From assembly GCF_964355755.1 (NCBI RefSeq), contig NC_092679.1, positions 22,012,432-22,072,431 of the forward strand: DNA of 60,000 bases, written 5' to 3'. Positions 13,201 to 25,165 of this stretch are shown in pieces (position 1 is the first letter of the stretch; each line of letters starts with the position of its first letter). The position numbers were made by a program, and so were the translations under genes. Below the pieces are notes generated by a model, which did not search any database, had not been told where the DNA came from, and saw nothing but the letters and a program-made list of their open reading frames with translations. This stretch comes from Antedon mediterranea. Its lineage: Eukaryota; Echinodermata; Crinoidea; Comatulida; Antedonidae.

Positions 13201-13758
13201 GGGATTTCTTCCAAAACCGACCAAATTTCGACCTTTTTATTTTTCGATAAAACTGATTACTATAGCATAATAGACATGCACAGCACCCATTATTTGACTC
13301 TGCGCATGTTTATTGTGCTATAGTAACCATTTATGTCAAAAAATAAAAGGGTCGAAAAATGGTAAATTTTCGAAAATTTTCCTGTACTATAGTACAGGGA
13401 ATTCTTCCAAAACCGACCCAATTTCGACCTTTTTATTTTTTGATAAAACTGATTAATATAGCATAATAGACATGCGCAGAACCCATTATTCGTCTCTGCG
13501 CATGTTTATTGTGCTATAGTAACCATTTATGTCAAAAAATAAAACGGTCGAAAAATGGGAATTTTTCGAAATATTCCCTGTACTATAGTACAGAGATTTC
13601 TTCCAAAACCGACCAAATTTCGACCTTTTTATTTTTCGATAAAACCGATTTTTATAGCATAATATACATGCGCAGAACCCATTATTTGTCTCTGCGCATG
13701 TTTATTGTGCTATAGTAACCATTTATGTCAAAAAATAAAAGGGCCTGACATATATGTC

Positions 13759-14701
13759 TGTAAGGATGTGGACGACAACACAAAAGGAAAAACACGCCTT
13801 TTCTCACTTTTACCACGGTCCGGTGGTGTATTTGGTTTTAATTTGTTTTTAGCATAACAATAGAGATCAGTATGGTCCTTTTAATCAGATCTTTAATTAA
13901 GTAAGAGACAAAACTATCTGCTTCCTTGACCGGTTCATGAATACAAAAAAAAGCAAATCATTTAAAAAAGACTGTTACAATTATAGGGGGCAGCAACACC
14001 TATAGGGGGCAGTATTTAATTATCACATGATTAGATTAATCCCCACACTCCCCTGTTTAAGCTGAGTTTGTCCTCAAACTTAATATTATTCACAACAAGA
14101 AGAATCTTTTCAGTATTTTCAGAGTCAATGCCAGCATCATCAGGCCAGTCAGGGTAAACGTCCCCAGTACCATCGTCTTCAACAAAGGACTCTACACATT
14201 CCCCTTCGGCTCCCACAAAGTGTCTCATCTTCTTCTCTGGGAGAACATATACTGTGTTTCCATTACCATGGGCAGCACGCCTAGTTGCTTCTAGTTCGGC
14301 TCTTAGCTCATCAACCGTCCTCTGCACATCTCGCAACGATGCCTTGCTTGCCATCACTGATCTCTAATGTTAAAGCCAAATACGATCCACGATCCCACTT
14401 CTGACACCAAATTGTAAGGATGTGGACGACAACACAAAAGGAAAAACACGCCTTTTCTCACTTTTACCACGGTCCGGTGGTGTATTTGGTTTTAATTTGT
14501 TTTTAGCATAACAATAGAGATCAGTATGGTCCTTTTAATCAGATCTTTAATTAAGTAAGAGACAAAACTATCTGCTTCCTTGACCGGTTCATGAATACAA
14601 AAAAAAGCAAATCATTTAAAAAAGACTGTTACAATTATAGGGGGCAGCAACACCTATAGGGGGCAGTATTTAATTATCACATGATTAGATTAATCCCCAC
14701 A
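13759..14701 (-). mobile_element. Short non-autonomous LTR retrotransposon (TRIM-like), apparently intact
   Basis: Two 289-bp direct repeats, 13759-14047 and 14413-14701, appear identical by eye. Read on the minus strand each starts TGTGGGG and ends CCTTACA. Just inside the minus-strand 5' LTR is TGGTGTCAGAAGTGGGATC, which looks like a tRNA primer-binding site. Just before the 3' LTR is a purine tract, AACAGGGGAG. A 4-bp target duplication, TGTC, flanks the element (13755-13758, 14702-14705). The internal region is only ~365 bp, far too short for pol. Identical LTRs mean a recent insertion, into an already formed satellite array. Confidence 0.93.
14031..14357 (-). CDS. Truncated gag-like ORF inside the short LTR element
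   Basis: 108 codons starting MMASKASLRDVQRTVDELRA just after the putative primer-binding site, with a predicted helical/coiled N-terminus (VDELRAELEATRR) and an acidic middle. Its position directly after the 5' LTR is that of gag. No capsid major homology region, zinc knuckle, protease or RT is present, and the frame runs into the 3' LTR before stopping. It is best read as the N-terminal stub of the gag of an autonomous relative, which would supply the enzymes in trans. Whether it is translated is unknown. Confidence 0.5.
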   Translation of the reverse strand: MMASKASLRDVQRTVDELRAELEATRRAAHGNGNTVYVLPEKKMRHFVGAEGECVESFVEDDGTGDVYPDWPDDAGIDSENTEKILLVVNNIKFEDKLSLNRGVWGLI

Positions 14702-15877
14702 TGTCTATTATTATCTCTTATTACTATATTTCCCTGTACTATAGTACAGGGATTTCTTCCAAAACTGACCAAATTTCGACCTTTTTATTTTTTGATAAAA
14801 CTGATTACTATAGGATAATAGACATGCGCAGAACCCATATTTTGTCTCTGCGCATGTTTATTGTGCTATAGTAACCATTTATGTCAAAAAATAAAAGTTC
14901 GAAAATTTCCCTGTGCTATAGTAAAGGGATTTCTTCCAAAACCGACCAAATTTCGACCTTTTTATTTTTTAATAAAACTGATTACTATAGCATAATATAC
15001 ATGCGCAGAAGTCATTATTTGACTCTGCGCATATTTATTGTGATATAGTAACCATTTATGTCAAAAAATAAAAGGGTCGAAAAATGGCCATTTTTAGAAA
15101 ATTTCCCTGTACTATATTATAGGGATTTCTTCCAAAACCGACCAAATTTATTGTTCTATAATGGCCATTTTCGAAAATTTCCCTGTACAGGGATTTTTTC
15201 CAAAAATAGCCAAATTTCGACATTTTTATTTTTCGATAAAACGGGTTAGCATAGTATAGTTGACTTGCGCAGAACCCATTATTCGACTCTGCGCATATTT
15301 ATTGTGCTATAGTAACTATTTATGTCAACCAATAAAAGGGTCGAAAAATGGTCATTTTCGAAAATTTCCCTGTACTATAGTACAGGGATTTCTTCCAAAA
15401 CCGACCAAATTTCAACATTTTTATTTTTTGATAAAACTGATTACTATAGCATAATAGACATGCGCAGAACCCATTATTTGTCTCTGCGCATGTTTATTGT
15501 GCTATAGTAACCATTTTTTTCCAAAAATGGCAAAATTTCGACTTTTTTAAAATACTATTATTATTATACAATAATATTGCTATAATATGTGCATATATTG
15601 CGTTATAAGAATCTTATAGACGTATAGTAGTAACTATTTATGTCAAGAGGGGAAGAAAAAATTTTGAGTATGTGACAGGCTGTAATCTGCCTGAACATCT
15701 AAGTCATGTTTTTAGATAAAATACATTTATTTATAGTATTTATCCGACAAGAAAACTTACTTATATATGTCATGGGATATTTTTCTAGCCATAATGATGA
15801 TTTACTAACGCGACCGAAAAAAAAGACGCGACCGCGATGTATCAAAAACGTCTGGCGGCGCTACATACAGAAATGCC

Positions 15878-16285
15878 GCAGAGCCATATATATAAAGAGT
15901 TACGACATTGAAGTTGAACTTTTTCTTATATTTAAAAAAATGTAATTGCACATTTTACGATGAAATATCGATGTGCACAGCGTACAGAAGTACTTGCGGC
16001 AAAGAATATTGCGCACGCGTGCGCTTCCATGTAGGCCCTAGCATTTATTTTTTTGTTGTTATAAAAAATATATATATATGTTACCAAATCAATACATTAA
16101 TAAAATTAATTACTAAAAGAAAAACGGAATCTAAGAGTTATTTCATAGACAACAAAATCTAAAAATAATGCACAAACTATAGGAAAACGCTATACAAAAG
16201 AGACGCGCGCGCCCTCAGCGTGCGAATTCTTTGACACAAAAATGGCTTCTAATCTTCAATGTCGTAACTCTTTATATGGCTCTGA
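15878..16285. repeat. Inverted repeat upstream of FAM177A1
   Basis: cagagccatatatataaaga-gttacgacattgaag at 15878-15912 is matched in reverse complement by cttcaatgtcgtaactcttt-atatggctctg at 16254-16284. The arms are ~33 bp and ~340 bp apart, ending ~140 bp before the FAM177A1 start codon. The enclosed DNA includes GC-rich bits (gcgcacgcgtgcgc at ~16010). It could be a small TIR element or part of the promoter; the sequence alone does not decide. Confidence 0.6.
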
Positions 16286-16422
16286 AATGCCGGAAGTTGA
16301 TTGATGCGATCAATCATATCATCATCAAACATTTTGTGTATCCCACTCTGAATTAAGTATCCCCCTCTCCTTCTTTCGCATGTTATATATACAGCAAAAA
16401 AACATTCTATTAAAATAACATC

Positions 16423-18168
16423 ATGCAGCAACAATCGGACATACCATCCAAGAATTCCGTTTCAAACGAGGTATTTATTATATTTGTATTTCATAAGAAT
16501 AGCTAGGCCTTAGTTAGGAGGATGCTGTTTCGTTTTAATTATAAGTTAGTATCTAGGCCAGACCTAGGCGGGCACAGAAAATCGGGCACATCATGGACGA
16601 TCGGGCCCATTGATTATTATAGGGCCTAGGCCTAAACAAGTTTCTATACTACTAGGCCTAGTGGCCACATCTAGGCCCTAGACCTAACTACTGTAGATAG
16701 TCTGTATTTTGGATTCCTGTATTTTTGTACTGTACATGCATAAAATTCACAACTTAATTATATTCATTTATTATATATTAAAATATATTATAATTAAAAT
16801 ATATTAGGGCCTAGGCTAGTATTGATTATTGACAATCGTGTCTTTTGTTTATATTTCAGACTTTGTTGATAGGCAACAAGGGTGGGTTACTGTCAGCAGC
16901 CCTTCCACCTGAAAAAGAATTTGAAGCAATCACATTGGAAGAGAAGAAACAACCAAAACGAGTGCTTCATTTTAGTGATGGAATTCTCGAAGAGTTCAGT
17001 TCAGATGAAGAAGAGGATGAAACTGATGCTCAACCAAAAATAGACCCTGTATGCTTAACCATGAGGAACCATATTCTTACTCTTTGTTTCTCATCTATTT
17101 GATTTAAATAATATCTGATGACAATCAGGCCCAGAAATAACAACCTAACCACTAAATAATCAACCTAACCACGGTGCTACTACATTTTCGCGCCTCAATC
17201 TCTCAAGTTTACCCAATTTAACAAACATTCACCTGCGGTGATGGTCCGTGTCCGACCATGGTGTTTATGCCCAGTTAGTTGCGAAAGTACAGTAGCACCC
17301 CCACCTAAAGAAACTGACCCTCCTCCTCATGTCCGATTGTTTTCTCTACTTTTATTCCATTAACACTCTTCAGATCATTGCCGCCCAATTCATTAGCTTT
17401 TACTAATTACTTATGTTTTACAGAAAACCTTGACTTGGATCCCATATTTATGGTATTATTGTGTGCTTGGAGCGACAAAAACATTGTCCGGTATCGTACC
17501 TTATATTATTATCACTTTCACTGAAATAAACAATTGTTAAAATAACCTGTGTTCATATATTACTCACTCAAAAACACAAACTTACTGTACTATTTAATAA
17601 TTGTTGTTCTGTTCTTTTAGTTTGTGATGTAGTAGGAGAGAAATTTGCTTGGTGGCTCGGAATTACGTCGCCTAAATATCAGTATGCTATTGATGAGTAC
17701 AACAGACTAAAAGAAGAGGTGTGGCTACAATTTCACTACAGTACATTATTACCATATACTGTACATGACCAAAGCCAGGGAATACGATTTAGGAAAAATT
17801 AGTGGGTGGGGTGGAATGTATAATTTAGATTGGATTAACAATGAAATTCAACTTTGCTATTATTTATTATCTATAGGTATATGGAATATTCTGACTACTA
17901 AAAATAAGTCAATTACCTCTTAACTTTCCCAACTTTATAAACATCAATACAATAGTCAAATTAATTTGTGTCTTGTCTTTTCAATTAAAAATAAATTCAG
18001 ATCATTTTAAAACATTTCTTATTATATGTTTATTAGGAAAGAGAGGAACTTGATGAAGAGATGAAGGAACGAGAAGAGGAAAAAAATAGAGTGGCTGAAA
18101 TGAATGCGAAAGAAATGTACACGGATAAAGGAAACACAGGAAGTGATCCTGCGTCATCCAATATATGA
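16423..18168 (+). CDS. FAM177A1: FAM177A1-like protein, complete, five exons
   Basis: Exons 16423-16470, 16860-17048, 17424-17490, 17621-17718 and 18037-18168 join with GT/AG borders to 534 nt, 177 residues plus stop. Family hallmarks in order: PKRVLHFSDGILEEFSSDEE (about 46-65), KTLTWIPYLWYYCVLGATKT (80-99, a hydrophobic aromatic segment that may be membrane-associated), EKFAWWLGITSPKYQYAIDEY (~108-128), then a charged coiled-coil tail (EREELDEEMKEREEEKNRVA). These match vertebrate FAM177A1, a Golgi/endomembrane-associated protein of unclear molecular role, by memory of the family. The length is close to the usual ~200 residues. The start is the only in-frame ATG of exon 1, and the N-terminus MQQQSDIPSKN is lineage-specific. 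The second exon's donor is gtatgc and the third exon's is gtatcg. Confidence 0.95.
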
Positions 18169-18429
18169 CCTTTAGTTAGAAACAACCAATTAATCTCAAA
18201 ACATACAATACAATATTTGTTGTTATAAATAAGTTGGGGATTTCTACTATTAATGACATGTATTGAATATTATCAAAGGCAAAAACCATTGTGTGTACAC
18301 AGTTTTTATACACTGATACCTACACATCTGTCTTATCTATTAGTCCACATTCTGGCTGACATCACATGTACTTTATTTGTGAATTCACCTTTTGCTGTTG
18401 CCTTCCTTGCTCCAACCTAAAAAATAAAT

Positions 18430-18870
18430 CCCAGTCTACATTAGAAAAATTTACCAAGTGTAGACCAGGTGAAAAACTTTGGCAAACTGCGGAAAAGAAG
18501 TTGGGCCACACATCCATGCTTGTTTGCTGATATTTATGAACTCAACCAATCAAATCACAGTCTGTCTAGTCATGTGATTCTGCAGGTGTATAAAGTGTCT
18601 AGTCCACACTAGCAAACTTTAGTTGCAAACTCAAGAAAAGTAAAGTTATTCAAGATAAATTTGCCAGTGTAAACCAGTTGATAAACTTTGCAAAACTCCA
18701 GAAAACGCGTTTGTAAACTTGAAAAGTTTGGGTCATGCGTTTGCTTGACAAACTAATTTGATTTGTGAGCTCAGTGAATCAAATCAGTCTTTTTATTCAT
18801 GTGATTCTGCAGAGTGGACTGGTTTTCAATAACTTCTCTACAACAGTGGCAAAGTTTGGTTTGGTAAATT
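18430..18870. repeat. Tandem duplication of a ~190-bp sequence
   Basis: Two related blocks (18430-18610 and 18610-18860) share tagtccacactagcaaactt / cagtctacattagaaaaatt, aatcaaatcacagtctgtct / aatcaaatcagtctttttat and tcatgtgattctgcag. They lie in the probable 3' UTR or flank of FAM177A1. Likely a mobile element fragment duplicated in tandem. Confidence 0.5.
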
Positions 18871-18885
18871 TTGTAGATTAGGCTT

Positions 18886-18891
18886 AATAAA
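18886..18891 (+). promoter_or_regulatory. Candidate FAM177A1 poly(A) signal
   Basis: AATAAA in cttaataaagaag, ~720 bp after the stop. Alternatives are AATAAA at 18423 and at 19894. Which is used cannot be decided here. Confidence 0.25.
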
Positions 18892-20137
18892 GAAGAGGTA
18901 CCAAAATGTAAACATATACTTGTATTTCAGTATTTGATTGTAATGGATGTATATGTATTCATATATTTAGTGTATTTTTACTTTTTCTGTATTTAATACA
19001 GTAGTTTCTCTTTTTATATTAAGTTTTATTTGTGTGTTTTACAATATTTTTACTGTATGATGTTTACTTTTGCTGTATTTAATACAGTAGTTTGCAATCA
19101 TTTAAAGAGACCAATCAAATTCTTCACAATCTGTAAATTTGAATATTTAAAAATATATAAATAATTATTAATGTATTTAGTTTGATTAGCAGTATTTAGT
19201 ATTAGTATTAATGTGTATAAAACTATTTTTCTATCCTGAATGGTTCCAAAATAATTTTCTTTCATATTCCCTCCATATATTTGTTGCATAAAGTAAGTAC
19301 AGTACATTGGAACCCTATTAAAGCTTGGTTTCCACTAGGACGCGACGCAAACAAGTTGACCTATGACATGCGACAGAATAATTCATTGCTTGTAATTGGT
19401 CAAATCCATTGCATTATGTCATTGTGTTGCGTCTCTAGTGGGAACACCTTCAGGATAAGGGTGTCCTCTAAATAGGAGTAGGATGTAAACATTTTACATA
19501 ATATGTTGTCCTGGTTTGTTAACAGAAAAAGTGTCCCCAAAGGATGTATTCTACTCTAATTATTATATATCTTAATAGTTGATGTTTATTGTGGAAAAAA
19601 GTAGTTGTGATAAAAGAAATTACTAGAATCTTGCCATTTAAGTTGATTAAATGTATAGTTTACAATGAAAATGTAAATACTATTACTAAGTTCCTTTCAC
19701 CTAAAAACTGTGTGCCTACAGAATCAACCTGTCAAATCATTAAATGCTTGACATCTGTCGATATTTAAAACGTCTTATTATTTTGCTAAAATTTCATACA
19801 ATTATATAATGAGTGTGATATTTATATTATACTATGAATTACTAGTAATAAGTGACTGCAATGTTAATATTTTGTTTATATATTTCTGTGTGCAATAAAC
19901 TTTGTAAATGCTACACTATTAAGGCCTATATTGTTGATTATTCTACAAAAATGTGATGTTTTGTTCAACACACACTAATATTTTCTCCATTCAATGAATA
20001 TAATGCATTCATTACTTTACCTAATGCAAACAAAAACCTGCCACTCTGACCACAGCAGTTTATTTATGGTAGCACAATGGTGTTGGTTTCACATTTATCG
20101 GTCTTTTGTCTTTGTTCATGTCTTTCCTATATCATCA
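18892..20137. other. Intergenic DNA between FAM177A1 and the 34-bp array
   Basis: No gene seen. At ~19300-19560 there is a GGGGACAC-type repeat (ggaaccctattaa ... ggtgtcctctaaatagga). It is interrupted by a MITE-like unit, 19322-19445, with termini gtttccactaggacgcgacg and gttgcgtctctagtgggaac. A related unit lies at ~45864-45985. Confidence 0.5.
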
Positions 20138-22033
20138 TTCTTTCTATTCCTAACATTCCTGTTTTCACCATCCTTTCTATTCCTAACATTCCTGTTTTCA
20201 CCATCCTTTCTATTCCTAACATTCCTGTTTTTCACCATCCTTTCTATTCCTAACATTCCTGTTTTTCACCATCCTTTCTCTTCTTAACATTCCTGTTTTC
20301 CACCATCATTTCTATTCTTAACATTCCTGTTTTTCACCATCCTTTCTATTCTTAACATTCCTGTTTTTCACCATCCTTTCTCTTCTTAACATTCCTGTTT
20401 TTCACCATCATTTCTATTCTTAACATTCCTGTTTTTCACCATCCTTTCTATTCTTAACATTCCTGTTTTTCACCATCCTTTCTATTCCTAACATTCCTGT
20501 TTTTCACCATCCTTTCTATTCCTAACATTCCTGTTTTTCACCATCCTTTCTATTCTTAACATTCCTGTTTTTCACCATCCTTTTTATTCTTAACATTCCT
20601 GTTTTTCACCATCCTTTCTATTCCTAACATTCCTGTTTTTCACCATCCTTTTTATTCCTAACATTCCTGTTTTTCACCATCCTTTCTATTCCTAACATTC
20701 CTGTTTTTCACCATCCTTTCTATTCCTAACATTCCTGTTTTTCACCATCCTTTTTATTCCTAACATTCCTGTTTTTTACCATCCTTTCTCTTCTTAACAT
20801 TCCTGTTTTTCACCATCATTTCTATTCTTAACATTCCTGTTTTTCACCATCCTTTCTATTTTTAACATTCCTGTTTTTCACCATCCTTTCTATTCCTAAC
20901 ATTCCTGTTTTTCACCATTCTTTTTATTCTTAACATTCCTGTTTTTCACCATCCTTTCTATTCTTAACATTCCTGTTTTTCACCATCCTTTCTATTCTTA
21001 ACATTCCTGTTTTTCACCATCCTTTCTATTCCTAACATTCCTGTTTTTCACCATTCTTTTTATTCTTAACATTCCTGTTTTTCACCATTCTTTTTATTCT
21101 TAACATTCCTGTTTTTCACCATCCTTTTTATTCTTAACATTCCTGTTTTTCACCATCCTTTTTATTCTTAACATTCCTGTTTTTCACCATCCTTTCTCTT
21201 CTTAACATTCCTGTTTTTCACCATCCTTTCTCTTCTTAACATTCCTGTTTTTCACCATCATTTCTATTCTTAACATTCCTGTTTTTCACCATCCTTTCTA
21301 TTTTTAACATTCCTGTTTTTCACCATCCTTTCTCTTTTTAACATTCCTGTTTTTCACCATCCTTTCTCTTAACATTCCTGTTTTTCACCATCCTTTCTAT
21401 TCCTAACATTCCTGTTTTTCACCATTCTTTTTATTCCTAACATTCCTGTTTTTCACCATTCTTTTTATTCTTAACATTCCTGTTTTTCACCATCCTTTCT
21501 ATTCTTAACATTCCTGTTTTTCACTATCCTTTCTATTCCTAACATTCCTGTTTTTCACCATTCTTTTTATTCTTAACATTCCTGTTTTTCACCATTCTTT
21601 TTATTCTTAACATTCCTGTTTTTCACCATCCTTTTTATTCTTAACATTCCTGTTTTTCACCATCCTTTCTATTCCTAACATTCCTGTTTTTCACCATCCT
21701 TTCTATTCTTAACATTCCTGTTTTTCACCATCCTTTCTATTAACATTCCTGTTTTTCACCATCCTTTCTATTCCTAACATTCCTGTTTTTCACCATCCTT
21801 TCTATTCCTAACATTCCTGTTTTTCACCATCCTTTCTCTTCTTAACATTCCCGTTTTTCACCATCCTTTCTCTTCTTAACATTCCTGTTTTTCACCATCC
21901 TTTCTATTCTTAACATTCCTGTTTTTCCTGTTTTTCACCATCCTTTCTCTTCTCAACATTCCTGTTTTTCACCATCCTTTCTCTTCTTAACATTCCTGTT
22001 TTTCACCATCCTTTCTATTCTTAACATTCCTGG
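20138..22033. repeat. Minisatellite, 34-bp unit, ~55 copies
   Basis: About 1.9 kb of tandem units of consensus ccatcctttctattcctaac-attcctgtttttca (34 bp; the first copies are 33 bp). Variants swap tattcc/tattct/ctcttct and cat/cct. One strand is almost purely pyrimidine. An open frame at the left end (FLFLTFLFSPS repeats) is repeat-encoded. Confidence 0.97.
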
Positions 22034-22854
22034 TTCCTCATCATACACTACTGATCTAATGATCATTCTTTCTCTTCTCTTTACAATCCCTGTTTCACAA
22101 CCATTCACTTATAGCAAGTAAACAACTTTAAAAACCACTGTAGGTTTAGTATACATTCATTTTTAATACCATCAGTTCATTGTTATGAACAGGATTATCA
22201 CTACATTACCTACTGTAATTATTAATTACATGATCTAATTAATAATAATATACAGTACAGGACTAATTAAAGAAGTAAACAATACCGCTTTTGATACTGC
22301 TTTTACAAAAAAAGTCCAAACTATAAAAACAATCGTCCTAAAGTATCCAGTAGCAGAATATGCTTTTTATGTTATCTAAAATATGTTTGCAGCAAAAAAT
22401 ATGTATTAGTACTAATAAACGCAATGTGATAATTGGTCTCTTAGTAAAATCATAGACAATTATTATAAATGAATAGTATTCATGATTTAGTTCCATCATC
22501 AACAATTCTGTAAACGTCGATGTATTGATATGCAATTCATTATACACATTTTTACAGTGCTAACATAACATTATATTACAATATTATCTCTGGGCTATAT
22601 GTTTATATAAAACTATCGATAACTTTAGAACAATTATACAAAACACTTCTTTAATTAGCTATAGGATTATTAATGGATATGATAATTAATTCAACACACA
22701 ATTTTTCTTCTTAGTGACTACTCTTATCACCATATTAAAAAATGAGAATGACTTATAAACAAAAAAATATACATTTTTATAAACAAAACAGAAGAAAGGG
22801 TATGTTTAAAAACGAAAAATAAGGTTAAAAATGCAATCTTTTTAAATCTACTTA

Positions 22855-23098
22855 GGAATCATGTCAAAATTAATACTGCAGTTACTGCAGCAACTACTGC
22901 AATAACATATATTCAACCTGTTAGTGGCAGTTTCATCGCTGTTGGTTGTGAACTGAATAAAATAAAAAACTTTAAAAGAAAAATGTTTGTCTCACTGTAG
23001 AGGTTTTGTTTCTGCAACAAACAGTACAGTATCTATGTTTAGGTTAAAAAATGGACTTACTGCAGTAACTGCAGTAGGATAATTTTGACATGGTCCCT
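22855..23098. mobile_element. ~240-bp TIR element with CTGCAG palindromes
   Basis: catgtcaaaattaatactgc-agttactgcag at the left is the reverse complement (few mismatches) of ctgcagtaactgcagtagga-taattttgacatg at the right. Each arm itself contains the short palindrome ctgcagttactgcag. No coding capacity. Likely a MITE; no second copy was recognised in this window. Confidence 0.7.
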
Positions 23099-23443
23099 TA
23101 TTGTATCCCACAGATCAGGTATATTACACATATATACAATTTGTACAAAATTCATTCAAATAAATGTCTCAATTTTAACATTACCATGACAATCCTGGTC
23201 ACATGAATTGCACATAATATTTTCTATTCCCATTATGCTTTGTAATTAATAGATCATTAATATTAATTAAAAAATTCATTGTTAGTACCAAATTAATTAT
23301 CAAAATATGTGGTACAGTTTCTAAACATTTTGGTACAAATCTAATGTACCTATTCACTGTGTAGTTCAATGTCTCCTCCTCTAAAAATAAAACAAAAACC
23401 TAACACAAACTCTTAAACTTTGTTAACTGTATGTGGGAGATCT

Positions 23444-23583
23444 AAAGCTCTGTCTACACTATCAAACTTAATGTGACAAAAAACGTGATGTTCACATATA
23501 TGGACGCAATGACGTCATATCACTACCATATTTGGATACATCAAACTGTTTTGTCAAACTAGTTTGATAGTGTAGACAGAGCT
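23444..23583 (+). mobile_element. MITE family A, copy 4
   Basis: Complete copy with near-perfect termini (aagctctgtctacactatca ... tttgatagtgtagacagagc), flanked by TA on both sides (tcTA-aagc ... gagc-TAta). The core reads gtgatgttcacatatatgga then ttggatacatcaaactg. Confidence 0.9.
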
Positions 23584-25165
23584 ATAAAGAGCCCAACAAA
23601 GAGTCAAAGGTTGGCTGTAGTTTTTGTTCATTTCACAGGAAAGTGTTCCTCTGAATAGGGGGTGTCCCAAAGTAGGAATTCCGCTGTAACAGATATTTGT
23701 AGTTAATATTAACCAATGCCCTTAAAATGTTTATAACAGCAAAAATAAACATATCGAAAAAAAAAATTATATATTTTTTTTCATAATGTATAACAAAAAT
23801 CTTGATTATCCAATCAATAATCATTGTGCGTTCAACTATATCATAACCTTTGAACCCGTAATAATTTGGTGGTTTTTAAATCTCCCTAAGAAAAAAAGGA
23901 GGGTTTTAATTTGGAGAGAAAGCGTAATCACCCTAAATTGAATATTAAGCTGTATAAAGGAAAAGGTATTTATTGTGGTCCTCAAGCTGGAAACTGAGGA
24001 CACTCAGATTAGACCCTCTACGGACCCACAGCAGACAGCCCATTCATTATTTCTATTAGGTTTAGTAGATTGTCAACAAACATGATGGTGGACATATTTT
24101 TTAAAGCCTTAATGGAAAACCAATATACACACACCACATCTTAACATTCAATGCCCATGTACTTATTTAAGGGCCAACAATGTAAATGAGCATAAAGCTG
24201 CATTCACACCTGCCAATTCATACGATTTTAAAAACAAAATGGCAGCATCTTGGTGTGAACATACCTTAAGCCTAATTGCATGGAAATGGGAGTAATAACT
24301 AATAAGTCAGTACATACAAATTTGCAGACTTTTATAACATAATGTGAAAGCCAAAGAGCAGCGGATCTGGAATTTTGAAATGAAGGGTAGAAGGGGAACT
24401 TAGCCCCTGCAACTGGATCTGTCTATTCCAAATACTTAAGGAAATATGTTGATATTAAAAATACTCCAACAATTCCAGTGTGAATGGATGCTTAGTAATA
24501 GGTGCACTGAAGCTGCAAAGTGCAACCATAGCCAAAAATGTCACAATCGTTAAAAGCTTTAGGCTGCAAGAGGTTGCACAACCCATTGACTTACCAGCAG
24601 TACTTGCAAACCAAAATTGAAACCTAAAATTATTAAGAAGCTGCATATCTATACACATATAAATGTATATTACATTTGACAGAAGAGAATTTCCAAACAG
24701 CAAAGTGATATTATAAACAATATATCTTTGCAACCAAAAGCATTGATGTCATCAGAACAAGTTGCATACAAGCTGAAGTAAAATAATTTTAGCTGCAAAG
24801 ATTCAATTAAAAAATGTAGCTGCAACTGTGTATTAAATGATAAAACACTGCTCACATATATTTGTGCAACCAATTTTACACATCGGAAGAAAGAGCTAAT
24901 TGTTAAACAATTACCAAACATTATAATACTTAATAGAATAGCAGCAACAACACTTACAAGCAAGTGGACAAATTAAAATCTGCATAAAACAAAAGTTTAT
25001 CTTATTTATCAATTCCTGCACAAAATTACATATTTACAAATCATAATTAAAATATTCTTAGTTCTAAAAAATTATTCTCAGCAGTTAAAAAAAACCCAAA
25101 TTGATCACATGATTGTAAAAAGCAGACTACATGTTGATGAGGATCAGTTAAACTGTTGATGAGAA

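Larger units (their letters stand above)
10200..15645. repeat. Satellite array, ~196-bp unit, ~20 units
   Basis: A tandem array with a period of 196 bp (for example unit starts 12334, 12530, 12726, and 13117, 13313, 13509). Each unit runs tagtaaccatttatgtcaaa ... ctgtactatagtacag ... ttgataaaactgattacta, then tagcataatagacatgcgca ... ctgcgcatgtttattgtgct. The first ~140 bp form an imperfect palindrome centred on gtactatagtac. The remaining ~57 bp form a second palindrome with tgcgcaga arms. Units at 10200-10560 and 15500-15645 are the most diverged, as usual at array edges. 13759-14701 is an inserted retroelement. Short open frames recur once per unit and are not genes. Confidence 0.95.
22034..25165. 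other. Convergent intergenic DNA and 3' flank of the bHLH-PAS gene
   Basis: Contains the 22.86-kb TIR element, MITE copy 4 and a GGGGACAC repeat fragment at ~23630-23695. The last ~200 bp before 25166 are presumably 3' UTR of the minus-strand gene. No minus-strand AATAAA (tttatt on this strand) was found close to the stop; one lies at ~23969, which would imply a 1.2-kb UTR. Confidence 0.45.

Noticed and set aside
10200-13740. Regular repeats resembling a CRISPR array, and repeated 68-codon ORFs
   Set aside because: There are no unique spacers; the whole 196-bp unit repeats. The host is eukaryotic and the ORFs are one stop-to-stop stretch per unit.
19994-20287. 97-codon ORF with FLFLTFLF repeats
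   Set aside because: Encoded by the 34-bp minisatellite; no independent support.
24455-24963. Overlapping minus-strand ORFs of 92 and 97 codons
   Set aside because: Lie in the 3' flank of the bHLH-PAS gene; no homology and no splice signals.
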